Origin: Bin87 sp965243255
Lineage (GTDB): Bacteria; Chloroflexota; Dehalococcoidia; Lucifugimonadales; UBA3495
Direction: 5' to 3'
NCBI GenBank assembly: GCA_965243255.1
Contig: CBDEUH010000004.1
Coordinates: 2,604,001 to 2,668,000 of the forward strand
DNA length: 64,000 nucleotides
Part shown: positions 8,768-17,750 of the stretch, piece after piece
Layout of the letters: every line of letters starts with the position of its first letter
Position numbering within the stretch: position 1 is the stretch's first letter
Translations under genes and position numbers: made by a program
The notes under the pieces: generated by a model
Told to the model about the DNA's origin: nothing
What the model saw: only the letters and a program-made list of their open reading frames with translations
Databases searched by the model: none

Positions 8768-9847
8768 GGTAACTTCCAGGGCGACTTTGCCTCGGCCCAG
8801 CACGTTGACGATGTCGGTCAGGTAGCGCACGTTGAAGGCGATCTTGGCGTCTTCGCCGTCCATCTGCTCCAGGTCGAGTTCGTCCAAGTTGTCGCCGACC
8901 TCCTCGGAGCGGGCGGATACTTTCAACTGGCCGCCCTCGCTGTCCTCCTGCGGGGTCAGCTCCAGGCGGACGATGTTGCTGCCGTCGCGGGCGAAGACGG
9001 CGGCGGACTGGGTGGCCCGCTTCAGGTCGTCCAGCTCGATGACGGCGCGGGTCTCGTACCTTTCGGGGATGAGCTGTTCGTAGTTGGGGAACGCGCCCTG
9101 GAGCAGCTGGGATACCACTTCGACGTGCTCCAGCTTGAACATGACCTGGCCCCTTTCGGGAGACAGGGTTACCTGCACCGGGGCGCTCTGCTCGGAGGCC
9201 AGGCGTTGTACTTCCTGCATGGTGCGGGCCGGCACGATTACTTTCATGGCTTCGGCCACCGGCTGGGACAGCTGACCGGTATAGACGGCCAGGCGGAAGC
9301 CGTCGGCGGCGGCCATCACCAGGCTGGTGTCCTCCAGTTTCAACTCCACGCCGGTGAGGACTGGGCGGGACTCGTCGGCAGCGGCGGAAAAGGCGACCAG
9401 GCCGATGCCGGAACGCAGGACGGAGGGGTCGATGTCGGTGGCCGTGCCGGAATCGACCTGGGGGATGGGCGGGAAGTCGTCGGCGGAGGCGCCGTTGATG
9501 TGGGTGCGGGAGCGTCCGCAGGAGATGTGCAGGACACTGCCGCCGCCGGCGGTAGGGTCGTCAGGGTCGGGGCCGCGCAGGTCGAGGTCAACGCGGTCGC
9601 TGGGCAGGGAGTTGACCAAATCGGCGACCAGGCGGTGAGGAACGGTGATGGAACCCTCTTCTTCGATCATCGCGCCGATCCAGGTGGTGATGGCGATTTC
9701 GAGGTTGGTAGCCGAGAGCCTCAGCATGCCCTGGTCGCTGCTGAGCAGAACGTTCTGGGTGATCGGCAGCGTGGAACGGCTGGCGACGGCGCGGCCCACC
9801 ACGCCGAGGCCGCGGGCCAGGTTTTCCTGAAGGCACGATAGTTTCAT
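8684..9847 (-). CDS. dnaN: DNA polymerase III sliding clamp, beta subunit
   Basis: 387 residues with the three-domain clamp fold. It begins MKLSCLQENLARGLGVVGRA and ends in HVVMPMYV, the hydrophobic MPM-type C terminus of DnaN. Internal landmarks are RSTLPITQNVLL, DGFRLAVYTG and NVRYLTDIVNVL. The clamp encircles DNA and tethers the replicative polymerase. The ATG at 9847 follows AGGA about 9 bases upstream; the frame is open further upstream but not conserved. dnaA, recF and gyrB are not adjacent, so it is displaced from the usual origin cluster. Its promoter lies in the 73-base gap after the selenoprotein gene. Confidence 0.95.
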   Translation of the reverse strand: MKLSCLQENLARGLGVVGRAVASRSTLPITQNVLLSSDQGMLRLSATNLEIAITTWIGAMIEEEGSITVPHRLVADLVNSLPSDRVDLDLRGPDPDDPTAGGGSVLHISCGRSRTHINGASADDFPPIPQVDSGTATDIDPSVLRSGIGLVAFSAAADESRPVLTGVELKLEDTSLVMAAADGFRLAVYTGQLSQPVAEAMKVIVPARTMQEVQRLASEQSAPVQVTLSPERGQVMFKLEHVEVVSQLLQGAFPNYEQLIPERYETRAVIELDDLKRATQSAAVFARDGSNIVRLELTPQEDSEGGQLKVSARSEEVGDNLDELDLEQMDGEDAKIAFNVRYLTDIVNVLGRGKVALEVTNSSSPGVFRPADSDRYVHVVMPMYVQW

Positions 9848-9892
9848 GTTGGGCAATCCTGTTAGGGAAGGGGGAGATTTTGGAGTGGGCGG

Positions 9893-9901
9893 ATTATAGC
9901 A
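9893..9901 (-). promoter_or_regulatory. Extended -10 promoter of dnaN
   Basis: TGC followed by TATAAT on the minus strand, 45 bases before the dnaN start. No good -35, so the TGN extension probably carries recognition. Confidence 0.65.
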
Positions 9902-9920
9902 CGGGACTGCCGGGCCGCCA

Positions 9921-11153
9921 TCACGGATGATAAGCGGTGGCGCCCTGGTACTGGACTTGGCGGTCGGGGATGAGGCTGCGCCGGGCAAAGAACTTTTTCT
10001 CATCGTCTTCGTGGTCGGTGTGGGTGTTGCGCAGTTGCCAGAGCAGTTTGCCCAGGACGGTTTCGTTGAATAGCCAGTGCTCCACGGCGATGCTGGCGGA
10101 CATGCCCGGCTGGGCCGAGGCCGCTTCGGAATAGTAGGCTTTCAGGTCCTCGCAGACGAGCTTGAGCAGGCGGCCGGTGGTGAGGTCTGTGCAGGGCGCC
10201 GGGGTGGACTCGTCCTCGAGGTAGCCGGCGAGGAAGCGCCCGGCCTGGGCCACGTCCAGGTCGCTGATGCCGACGGTGGTGCGCTCCCGTTGACTGACCG
10301 CCAGGTCGTACCAGGGGGCCACCTGTTGGATTTCCCGCAGCAAATCAGCCACGGCGCCGTGTTCCGAGGGCGACGGCGGGGGCAGGTCGATGGGGCATGA
10401 CATCCCGGTGAAATCGGCGCTGGACAGTTCGGGCGGGACGTCTTCGGGGTAGTCCTGGAGGACCGGGCCGGATTCGGCGTCCATGAGCTGCAAAGCGGCG
10501 CGCAGGACGCGGGTCTGGAAGGCCGGGTCGTTGGGCACGCCCAGGGGTCGGCCAAGCTCGAAGGACACCCACAGGGCGCGCGGGGGCCGGATGGCTACGG
10601 TGTGCTCACGGATGAGGCTAATCTGGGTGGTGCCGACACCCTCCTGCTCGATGTAGTGGGCGAGTCCGCCGACGGCGCACGTGCAGCGGGGTCAAACGGG
10701 GACCAGCAGCACGGTATCCACGGCGTCGCGCTTCATCAGCCCGGCGATGAGGCGTGCGGTGTCTTCCAGGCGCTCGGGGGCGTTGGCGCCCATAACGGTG
10801 TAGTGGTAATCGGCCACCGAGCCAATCACGCCGGCATCGGCCAGCTCGCGCAGGCGGTCCAGGGGGAAGCAAACGTTGTAGTCCTGCTGGAATCCGGAGC
10901 GGTCGAAGTTAACCGAACGGTGGGACATGATGATGTCGTTGGGCCGGGTTTGGCCGGGAATGACGCGATAACCGGCGTCTTGCCACGCGAAGGCCTGGTC
11001 GCTGCGGATCTGGAGTGCGGCGGTGGAGAGAATCGCGACCCGTCGTTCCGACAGCGGTTTGCCCGTGACGAAGGGCGTGGAATCGAAGTGCGGCATCGGG
11101 ATATTCATCATCAGCTCCCGTTCGCCGGCTGGAAGGTCATTCAATCTGGCCAT
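9921..11153 (-). CDS. Selenoprotein B-like protein of the glycine/betaine/proline reductase family, with in-frame UGA = Sec154
   Basis: Two open stretches (11153-10695 and 10691-9921) lie in the same frame and are separated only by TGA at 10692-10694. Reading it as selenocysteine gives a 410-residue protein with VLLVPV-Sec-PRCTCAVGG, the UxxC redox motif of GrdB-like proteins. Upstream are FDRSGFQQDYN and SVADYHYTVMGA, which typify this family. Downstream are PPRALWVSFELGRPLG and PNDPAFQTRVLRAAL, which continue it without a break. The ATG at 11153 is where family similarity begins. GrdB proteins cleave C-N bonds reductively, but no GrdA, GrdC/D/E or prd genes are here, so this stand-alone form may be another selenol oxidoreductase. 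An ordinary gene caller would split it into two fragments. Confidence 0.88.
10667..10677 (-). promoter_or_regulatory. Candidate bacterial SECIS apical hairpin
   Basis: Beginning 15 bases after the UGA, CGCC-GUC-GGCG can form a short stem with a three-base GU-containing loop. Bacterial SECIS elements place a small apical loop with exposed G/U roughly 17-23 bases after the Sec codon, so the position fits. The full lower stem was not computed. Confidence 0.4.
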
Positions 11154-11226
11154 GGATTTCCTCTTTGCAATGGGTTCGCCGTCCACGGGGAATGAAGCGC
11201 GCGGGCGCATTCCAGCCGAGCGGGGT

Positions 11227-11235
11227 TGCTATAAT
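11227..11235 (+). promoter_or_regulatory. Extended -10 promoter of the Ala-tRNA editing gene, possibly bidirectional
   Basis: TGC-TATAAT on the plus strand, 49 bases before the ATG at 11285. The overlapping minus-strand bases read TATTAT and lie 77 bases before the selenoprotein start, so one site could serve both directions. Confidence 0.6.
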
Positions 11236-11284
11236 ACCGCAGCCGGGATGGATAACGGCCCGGCTGACATTGGGAGATGCAGAG

Positions 11285-12013
11285 ATGACTGAATTGCTGT
11301 TTCTGAACGACGCCTACGTGTCCGAGTTTGACGCCGTGGTTACCGCCGTTGCTGACGACGGGGGCGTGGTACTGGACCGGACGGCCTTTTACATCGGAGG
11401 CGGCGGGCAGCCCTGCGACGTGGGCACGCTGACCGACACGGCGACGGGCGCAGAGTATCGGGTGGCGAAAGCCGGGCGGGCCGGCGGCCAGATAGTGCAT
11501 ACCATCGACGGCGCCGCCGGGCCGGCGGTGGGCACGGCGCTGCACGGCGTGATCGACTGGGAGCGCCGGTACCTGCTCATGAGAACGCACACGGCCCTGC
11601 ACATCCTGTGCGGCGTGGTGTGGCGGGACTACGGCGCGCTGGTAACGGGCGGCGATATGCGGCCCGGCACGGCGCGCATGGACTTTGAGCTGGAAAATAT
11701 GTCGGCGGAGTTTGCCGAGGAAGTGGAGGCTCGCATCAACGCCGAAGTGTCGGAGGCGCGAAACATCGACGTCGGCGCGATGAGCCGGGGCGAAGCGGAC
11801 GCGCATCCGGACCTGATTCGCACCAAAATCAACCTGCTGCCGGCGGCCATCACCGAGGTGCGCACCATCGACATCACCGGGCTGGACCTGCAGGCCGACG
11901 GCGGCACGCACGTTCGCAACACCCGGGAAGTGGGACGCATCAACGTGGTGGGACACGAGAGCAAGGGACGCATCAACAAGCGGCTGCGCATCGCGCTGGC
12001 TGCGGCGGAATAA
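11285..12013 (+). CDS. Alanyl-tRNA editing protein, AlaX-type
   Basis: 242-residue free-standing homologue of the AlaRS editing domain, which removes Ser or Gly mischarged onto tRNA-Ala. Zinc-site motif one is HTALH, in MRTHTALHILCG. Motif two, normally CGGTHV, reads ADGGTHVRNTREVG, so the usual Cys ligand is Asp while the His is kept. IGGGGQPCDVG near residue 40 is the N-terminal signature. The ATG at 11285 follows a GGGAG site and an extended -10. The stop is 13 bases before the S9 peptidase start, so the two are probably one transcript. Confidence 0.9.
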   Translation: MTELLFLNDAYVSEFDAVVTAVADDGGVVLDRTAFYIGGGGQPCDVGTLTDTATGAEYRVAKAGRAGGQIVHTIDGAAGPAVGTALHGVIDWERRYLLMRTHTALHILCGVVWRDYGALVTGGDMRPGTARMDFELENMSAEFAEEVEARINAEVSEARNIDVGAMSRGEADAHPDLIRTKINLLPAAITEVRTIDITGLDLQADGGTHVRNTREVGRINVVGHESKGRINKRLRIALAAAE

Positions 12014-12026
12014 TAAGCGAGGCACC

Positions 12027-13970
12027 ATGTCAACGAATCTCAATCCCACCATCGCCCCATACGGCTCTTGGCGTTCGCCCATTACAGCGGACGCCATTGT
12101 CGCCGAGTCCATCGGCATCGGCCAGGTTGCCATCGACGGAGACAGCATACTGTGGACGGAGGGACGGCCGGCCGAGGGCGGGCGCAACGTCATCGTGCGC
12201 GGCACGCCGGACGGCGCGGTTGCCGACGTGAACCCGCCGCCGTTCAACGCGCGGACGCGGGTGCACGAGTACGGCGGAGGCGCGTGGATTGCCGACGCCG
12301 GCGTGGTGTGGTTTTCCAACTTCGACGACCAGCGCATGTACCGCCAGGACAACGACGGGGAGCCGCAGGCGATCACGCCGGACGCGCCGCTGCGCTACGC
12401 CGACGCCACGCTGGACAGGGCGCGCAACCGCCTCATCTGCGTGCGGGAGGACCACACCGACCCGGACAACGTGGTGAACGCCATCGTGGCAGTGCCGGCC
12501 GACGGGGTTGGCGAGCAAACGCTGCTGTTTGACGGCTGGGATTTCGTGTCGTCGCCGCGGCTGAATCCGGAGGGAACGACGCTGTCGTGGCTGTCGTGGA
12601 ATCATCCCAATATGCCCTGGGACGGGACGCATCTGTGGGCGGCGCCCATACTGGACGACGGAACGCTGGGCGAGGCGACGCTGGTTGCCGGCGGGGCAGG
12701 CGTGTCGGTATTTCAGCCGGATTGGTCGCCCGACGGCGTGCTGCACTACGTATCGGACACGTCGGGCTGGTGGAACCTCTATCGCGTGAGAGCCGACGGG
12801 CCGGAGGCGCTGCACCCGGACGACGCCGAGTACGCCCGGCCGCAGTGGGTGTTCGCCAGCCGCACCTACGGGTTCGCCGGCAACGGTGACATCATCTGCG
12901 CGGTGAACCGGCGGGGCGCGTGGTCGCTGAACCGGCTGAGTCCTGACACCGGAGTGTTGACCCAACTGGACGTGCCGGCCGGGGAAATGGGCCGGGGCGA
13001 TTTGACGGTATCCGGGGGCACGGCGGTGGTGGTTGCCGGCGACGCCGAGCGTCCGCTGTCGCTGATGCGGGTGAACCTGAACACGGGATACTGGGACACG
13101 CTGCGGGCGGCGTCAACCAGCAACGTTGCCGCCGAGTACATCTCGCTGGTGCAGACCATTGAGTTCCCGTCCAACGAGGGGCGGCCGGCCTATGCCCTGT
13201 ACTACGCGCCGCGCAACCCCGAGTACCAGGCGCCGCTGGGCGAGCTGCCGCCGCTGCTGACGCTGAGCCACGGCGGGCCGACGGGGGCGGCGTCGGGCGC
13301 GCTGGACATGGCAGTGCAGTTCTGGACCAGCCGGGGCTTTGCGGTGGTGGACGTAAACTACGGCGGCAGCGTGGGGTATGGCAGGGCGTATCGCCAGCTG
13401 CTGAACGGGAACTGGGGCATCGTTGACCTAGACGACTGCGCCAACGCCGCGTTGTACCTGGTGCACCAGGGCATGGCCGACGGCGACCGGCTGGCGATAC
13501 GGGGCGGCAGCGCCGGCGGCTACACGACGCTGGCGTCGTTGACCTTTCGCAACGTGTTTGCGGCGGGAGCCAGCTACTACGGCGTGTCGGACCTGGCGGC
13601 GCTGGCGGAGGACACGCACAAGTTCGAGTCGCGTTACCTGGACCGGCTGGTCGCGCCGTATCCGGAGGGAGCGGACACCTACCGGCGGCGGTCGCCGATT
13701 GAGCACACTGACGGGCTGTCGTGTCCCATCATCCTGCTGCAGGGGCTGGAAGACCGCATCGTGCCGCCCAACCAGGCCGAGATGATGTTTGATGCCGTGC
13801 GGAGCAAGGGAATACCGTGCGCGTACCTGCCTTTTGAGGGCGAGCAGCACGGGTTCCGACGGGCCGAGAACATCAAGCGCGCGCTGGAGGGGGAGCTGTA
13901 CTTCTATTCGCGGGTATTCGGCTTCGAGCTGGCGGATGAGGTGGAGCCGGTGGCGATTGAGAATTTGTAG
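12027..13970 (+). CDS. Prolyl oligopeptidase-family (S9) serine peptidase
   Basis: 647 residues: an N-terminal beta-propeller (about 1-390) with repeated WSPDG, PRLNPEG and D-rich blades, then an alpha/beta-hydrolase domain. Catalytic Ser lies in GGSAGGYTT, Asp in LEDRIVPPNQ and His in GEQHGFRR; LTLSHGGPTGA forms the oxyanion region. This matches acylaminoacyl-peptidase/dipeptidyl-peptidase-like S9C enzymes, which trim short peptides in the cytoplasm. No signal peptide. The ATG has GAGG about 6 bases upstream. Convergent with the iron-ADH relative, leaving only 7 bases between the stops. Confidence 0.92.
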   Translation: MSTNLNPTIAPYGSWRSPITADAIVAESIGIGQVAIDGDSILWTEGRPAEGGRNVIVRGTPDGAVADVNPPPFNARTRVHEYGGGAWIADAGVVWFSNFDDQRMYRQDNDGEPQAITPDAPLRYADATLDRARNRLICVREDHTDPDNVVNAIVAVPADGVGEQTLLFDGWDFVSSPRLNPEGTTLSWLSWNHPNMPWDGTHLWAAPILDDGTLGEATLVAGGAGVSVFQPDWSPDGVLHYVSDTSGWWNLYRVRADGPEALHPDDAEYARPQWVFASRTYGFAGNGDIICAVNRRGAWSLNRLSPDTGVLTQLDVPAGEMGRGDLTVSGGTAVVVAGDAERPLSLMRVNLNTGYWDTLRAASTSNVAAEYISLVQTIEFPSNEGRPAYALYYAPRNPEYQAPLGELPPLLTLSHGGPTGAASGALDMAVQFWTSRGFAVVDVNYGGSVGYGRAYRQLLNGNWGIVDLDDCANAALYLVHQGMADGDRLAIRGGSAGGYTTLASLTFRNVFAAGASYYGVSDLAALAEDTHKFESRYLDRLVAPYPEGADTYRRRSPIEHTDGLSCPIILLQGLEDRIVPPNQAEMMFDAVRSKGIPCAYLPFEGEQHGFRRAENIKRALEGELYFYSRVFGFELADEVEPVAIENL

Positions 13971-13977
13971 GGGGTGG

Positions 13978-15162
13978 TTAGTAGGCGGCGCGCAGGACTT
14001 CCATGATGGGGCCGGCGTCGCTGATGGGCTTGGGGTTGGTGCTCAGGCTGCGGTCGTGGAGGGTGGCGGTGGCGATGTATTCCAGTCCCTCTTCGGGGAC
14101 GCCGACCTCGCGCAGGGTGCGGGGCAGTTCCAGCTCCCGGCAGAGTTCGTCCACGGCGTCGGCGGCGGCCAGGCCGGCCTCCTCGTCGGTCATGGTGGAG
14201 TTGGCGACGCCGATGGCCTCGGCGATCATGCGCTGGCGGTCGGCGCAGGCGTCCAGGTTGTAGCGCATGGAGTGGGGCAGCAGGATGGCGTTGGCCTCGC
14301 CGTGGGGCACGTCGTAGAGTCCGCCCACGTGGTGGCAGGTGGCGGTGTTGAGTCCCAGGCCGCCGAAGGAGGCCAGCGACGCCATGGCGCAGGCGGTCTT
14401 GGTGGCCAGCAGTGTGTCGATGTCGCCGTCCTTGCAGCGGGGCAGGTTCTCGAAGAGGAGGCGGATGGCGTGCAGGGCCATGCCGTCGCCGATGGGGTTG
14501 CGCCCGGTGGAATAGACGGTTTCGATAGCGATGCGGAGCTGGCCGATGGCGGTGGATACCAGGATGCGGAGCGGCGTAGTGGCCAAGGCCTGTCCGTCGA
14601 TGACGACGGTGCGGTGAGTAACGCCCTCGCCGGCGATGATGAGCTTGCGGCCCAGGTTGTGGTCGGTGATTCCGCCGCCGCCGCGACTGAACTCGGCGCA
14701 GCCCATGGTGGTGGGCACGCTGATGATGGGCAGCTTGGGCGACGGCGTGGGCGGCACGGTGATTTTGTCCGGCGGCTCGAAGATGATTTCGTAGTCGTGG
14801 ATGTCGCCGCCCTCGGCCAGCAGCGTAGCCATGGCCTTGGTGGTGTCGTGGGTGCTGCCGCCGCCGACGCTGATGAAGATGTCGGGTTGGGTCTCCTGGG
14901 CCATGGCGACGCCGGCTTCGACGGTTTCCACGGGCGAGTGGGGCGCGACGCCGGAGTAGGTGCCGACGTAGCGAGAACCAAGGGCCTCCTGCACGCGGGG
15001 CACCACGTCGCAGGCGGATAGAATAGTGGGGCCGCAGGTAATCATGGCGCGGCTGCCGCCGAGACTGTCCACGGTGGCTGGCAGGTCGTCGATGGCGGTT
15101 TCGGCGCAGATGATGTCCTGGCGGAGGGGGTTGTAGCGGTAGTGAAGGGTGGAGGCGGGCAT
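13978..15162 (-). CDS. Iron-containing alcohol dehydrogenase / maleylacetate-reductase-like, altered metal site
   Basis: 394 residues with the two-domain Fe-ADH fold. SVGGGSTHDTTKA is the nucleotide-binding loop, PTTMGCAEFSRGG the following strand, and HHVGGLYDVPHGEANAILLPH carries the two C-terminal metal His. The first ligand pair, normally in DALxHAIE, reads GQLRIAIE, so Asp and one His are replaced. This suggests a metal-independent or non-catalytic variant, or a family such as maleylacetate reductase where that site is already relaxed. It heads no obvious pathway, and DinB lies 31 bases upstream on the same strand. Confidence 0.82.
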   Translation of the reverse strand: MPASTLHYRYNPLRQDIICAETAIDDLPATVDSLGGSRAMITCGPTILSACDVVPRVQEALGSRYVGTYSGVAPHSPVETVEAGVAMAQETQPDIFISVGGGSTHDTTKAMATLLAEGGDIHDYEIIFEPPDKITVPPTPSPKLPIISVPTTMGCAEFSRGGGGITDHNLGRKLIIAGEGVTHRTVVIDGQALATTPLRILVSTAIGQLRIAIETVYSTGRNPIGDGMALHAIRLLFENLPRCKDGDIDTLLATKTACAMASLASFGGLGLNTATCHHVGGLYDVPHGEANAILLPHSMRYNLDACADRQRMIAEAIGVANSTMTDEEAGLAAADAVDELCRELELPRTLREVGVPEEGLEYIATATLHDRSLSTNPKPISDAGPIMEVLRAAY

Positions 15163-15193
15163 GATGGTGGCTCCGTGAAATCGCTGTTTTTGC

Positions 15194-15712
15194 CTACTGG
15201 TTCAGGCCGCGCTGCATGCCGCGGAGGTATCCGGCCTGGCCGCCGTGCTGGTTGACCTCCCAGAGGAGCAGGCGGAACATATCGGCGAGGGCGATGGTAT
15301 CGCCGCGGCGGTTGGTCATCTGGGTGTTGACCAGGGCGTCGTCGTCGTGCTGGCTGAGGAAGTCCAGCAGGTTGTTGCGGGCGGCGTCGGCGTATTCCAT
15401 GAGCAGGGCCTTGTCGGGACACCGCCAGTTGGTCAGGTCGTCAACGGAGTAGCCGAAGCCCACGTTCATCGGCTCGGGGGCGAAGCCCAGGCGGGCGGCC
15501 CACTCGCGCTCGTAGAGTTGTTGATCTTGCCGGGCGAGGGACTGGACCCACATATCCAGCGCGCGGCCGTAGTGCCAGACGATGAAACCGATGGAATGGC
15601 ACTGCTCGTTGGGAACGAACTCGATTTCGTCCTGGGTCAGCCCATCCACATAGCGAACCAGCCACTCCCAGTTGTTATCGAAGGACTCCTTGATGAATTC
15701 CTGCAGCGCCAT
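15194..15712 (-). CDS. DinB-family four-helix protein
   Basis: 172 residues with the DinB/YfiT-like metal-binding helical bundle. Ligand candidates are His in GFIVWHYGRALD and two positions in LLWEVNQHGGQAGYLRGMQR, the typical EvxxHxgq pattern. Members include bacillithiol- or mycothiol-dependent transferases and many unknowns. It lies between an Fe-ADH relative and a crotonase, all on the minus strand with gaps of about 13-31 bases, so it is probably in one transcript with the acyl-CoA genes. Confidence 0.85.
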   Translation of the reverse strand: MALQEFIKESFDNNWEWLVRYVDGLTQDEIEFVPNEQCHSIGFIVWHYGRALDMWVQSLARQDQQLYEREWAARLGFAPEPMNVGFGYSVDDLTNWRCPDKALLMEYADAARNNLLDFLSQHDDDALVNTQMTNRRGDTIALADMFRLLLWEVNQHGGQAGYLRGMQRGLNQ

Positions 15713-15725
15713 TGTGGTCTCCGGG

Positions 15726-16502
15726 CTAGGTGGTCCAAACGGGGGGTCGCTTCTCCAGGAAGGCCGTTATGCCTTCGTGCGCGTCGTCGATTTGGAGGTT
15801 GTCCACCATGACCTTGCCGGCGAATTGGTAGGCGGATGGACGATCCATCTCGATTTGCCGGTAGAAGGCGGCTTTGCCCAGGGCCAAGGTCTGCGCGCTG
15901 GCCGATGCAATCTGCCGGGCCAGCGCCATGGTCTGCGCTTCCAGCTGGTCGGCCGGCGCGATGCGGCTGATGAGGCCGAAGTCCAGCGCTTCCCGGGCCG
16001 ATATGGGCTGTCCGGTGAGCAGCATCTCCATGGCCTTTTTGGGCATCACGGAGCGGGCGACGGCGACGCCCGGCGTGGTGCAGAACAGGCCGATCTGCAC
16101 GCCCGGCGTGGCGAAGGCGGCGGTGTCGGCGGCCACGGCGATGTCGCAGGTGGCGACCAGCTGGCAGCCGGCGGCGGTGGCCAGGCCCTGCACCTGGGCG
16201 ATGACGGGTTTGGGCAGCAGGCGGATGGCCTCCATGACGCGGGTGCAGGCGTCGAAGACGGCGGTGTAGTCTTCGGCGTCGCCGTTGACCAGCTCGTTGA
16301 GGTCGTGGCCGGAGCTGAAGACGGGACCCTGGGAGCGGAGGACGACGACGCGGGCGGCCGGGTCGTCGGCGATTTTTCCGAGCTTGTTCTCCAGCGCGGT
16401 GAGAGTTTGGGACGAGAGGGCGTTGCGTCGCTCCGGGTTGTTCAGCTGCAGCAGGGCGACGCCCTCGGCGGTGAGTTCGTAAAGAAGCGGGGACGTTGTC
16501 AT
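15726..16502 (-). CDS. Enoyl-CoA hydratase/isomerase family protein, ECHDC3-like
   Basis: 258-residue crotonase fold. SQGPVFSSGHDLNEL is the acyl-CoA/oxyanion loop, and GLATAAGCQLVATCDIA and FATPGVQIGLFCTTPG follow. The two glutamates of true enoyl-CoA hydratases are replaced (GGCE becomes AGCQ, and PE becomes PG). The combination is characteristic of the ECHDC3 subgroup, whose reaction is not settled. The ATG at 16502 gives MTTSPLLYELTAEG; the frame is open far upstream but that part overlaps the acyl-CoA dehydrogenase. The gap to that gene's stop is 14 bases, so they are co-transcribed and likely act on related CoA esters. Confidence 0.88.
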   Translation of the reverse strand: MTTSPLLYELTAEGVALLQLNNPERRNALSSQTLTALENKLGKIADDPAARVVVLRSQGPVFSSGHDLNELVNGDAEDYTAVFDACTRVMEAIRLLPKPVIAQVQGLATAAGCQLVATCDIAVAADTAAFATPGVQIGLFCTTPGVAVARSVMPKKAMEMLLTGQPISAREALDFGLISRIAPADQLEAQTMALARQIASASAQTLALGKAAFYRQIEMDRPSAYQFAGKVMVDNLQIDDAHEGITAFLEKRPPVWTT

Positions 16503-16516
16503 ACCCGGCCCTCCTT

Positions 16517-17689
16517 CTAGCCGCGGGGGAGGCCCAACCCCCGGCTGGCGATGATGTTGCGCTGGACTTCGCTGGTGCCGGCGGCGATGGTGTGGGAGAA
16601 TGCCCGCAGCCAGTGCTCCTGCATATCGGTGGCCATGGGGGTCCACTTGTCGTCGCGGAGGCCGCCGTACATTCCCATGATTTCCAGGCAGGAGGCGGTG
16701 GTGCGCTGGACGGTTTCGCTGCCGAAGACCTTGGACATGGAGGCTTCCTTGTTGGGCACCAGGCCCTCGCCCTGCATCCAGGCCACGTTGTAGGCAATGA
16801 GGCGGGCAACCTCGCACTCGATGTAGCGGTCGGCCAGCAGGTTGCGAACCCAGGGTTCCTGGCTCAACGGTTGGCCGTTGCGGGAGATGCCGTCGGCCCA
16901 CTTGCGGGTGTCGTCCAGATGGCGGAAGGACGCAGCGGAGTAGTCGATGCCGGAGCGCTCGAAGTCCAGCAGGGTTACGGCGACGTACCAGCCCCGGTTC
17001 TCTTCGCCGACGATGTTGCGAGCGGGAACGCGGACGTTGTCGAAAATAATCTGGTTGAACTCGTGGCGGCCGCCCATGTTGATGATGGGGCGCACTTCGA
17101 TGCCGGGGGTTTTCATGTCCACCAGGAAGAAGCTGATGCCCCGGTGCTTGGGGGCGTCGGTGTCGGTGCGGGTGAGCAGCATGATCCAGTCGCCGCGGTG
17201 TCCCATGGAGGTCCAGATCTTGCTGCCGTTGATGACGAACTCGTCGCCGTCGCGGATGGCGCGGGTGCTGAGGGAGGCCAGGTCGGAGCCGGATTCGGGT
17301 TCGCTGTAGCCCTGGCACCACTGGACTTCTCCCTTGGCCACCGGGGGCAGGTGCTCGGCCTTCTGCTCGTCGGTGCCGTGAATCATCAGGGTGGCGCCCA
17401 TCATGCGGACGCCGAAGTTGTCGCGGCCGGGCGCGCGGTGGTAGGTCATGGCCTCGTTGAAGATGGCGGTGCGCACGGGCGACGCTTTCTGTCCGCCGTA
17501 CTCTTCGGGCCAGTGCATGGTGAGCCAGCCCCGGTCGGCCAGCTTGCGGCGCACGTCCAGGGTGCGCTGCCAGTTATCTTCGCCGGCACCCCGTTCGCCC
17601 AGCTCCCATTCGGGAACGTACTCTTCGGAGATGAACTGCCGGAGGTCGCTCTGGAAAGTGGCGTCCTCGGTGCTGAATTGGAACTCCAT
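16517..17689 (-). CDS. Acyl-CoA dehydrogenase
   Basis: 390 residues with the three-part acyl-CoA dehydrogenase fold: an N-terminal helical domain, a middle sheet with WCQGYSEPESGSDLASL and KIWTSMGHRGDW, and a C-terminal helical bundle ending AAGTSEVQRNIIASRGLGLPRG, the FAD-contacting signature. It should oxidise a fatty or branched acyl-CoA and pass electrons to an ETF. The ATG at 17689 follows an AGGAGAG site, with an extended -10 further upstream. Forms a unit with the crotonase, DinB and Fe-ADH relative downstream. The substrate is undetermined. Confidence 0.92.
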   Translation of the reverse strand: MEFQFSTEDATFQSDLRQFISEEYVPEWELGERGAGEDNWQRTLDVRRKLADRGWLTMHWPEEYGGQKASPVRTAIFNEAMTYHRAPGRDNFGVRMMGATLMIHGTDEQKAEHLPPVAKGEVQWCQGYSEPESGSDLASLSTRAIRDGDEFVINGSKIWTSMGHRGDWIMLLTRTDTDAPKHRGISFFLVDMKTPGIEVRPIINMGGRHEFNQIIFDNVRVPARNIVGEENRGWYVAVTLLDFERSGIDYSAASFRHLDDTRKWADGISRNGQPLSQEPWVRNLLADRYIECEVARLIAYNVAWMQGEGLVPNKEASMSKVFGSETVQRTTASCLEIMGMYGGLRDDKWTPMATDMQEHWLRAFSHTIAAGTSEVQRNIIASRGLGLPRG

Positions 17690-17750
17690 GATGATGCTCT
17701 CCTGAAGGTACGGGTCGGGTGAGCCGGATTGGCGGTTGGGATGTCGGGCT

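Noticed and set aside
10692..10694. TGA as a true stop with two separate genes
   Set aside because: The frame, the motif order and the family sequence continue without a break on the far side.
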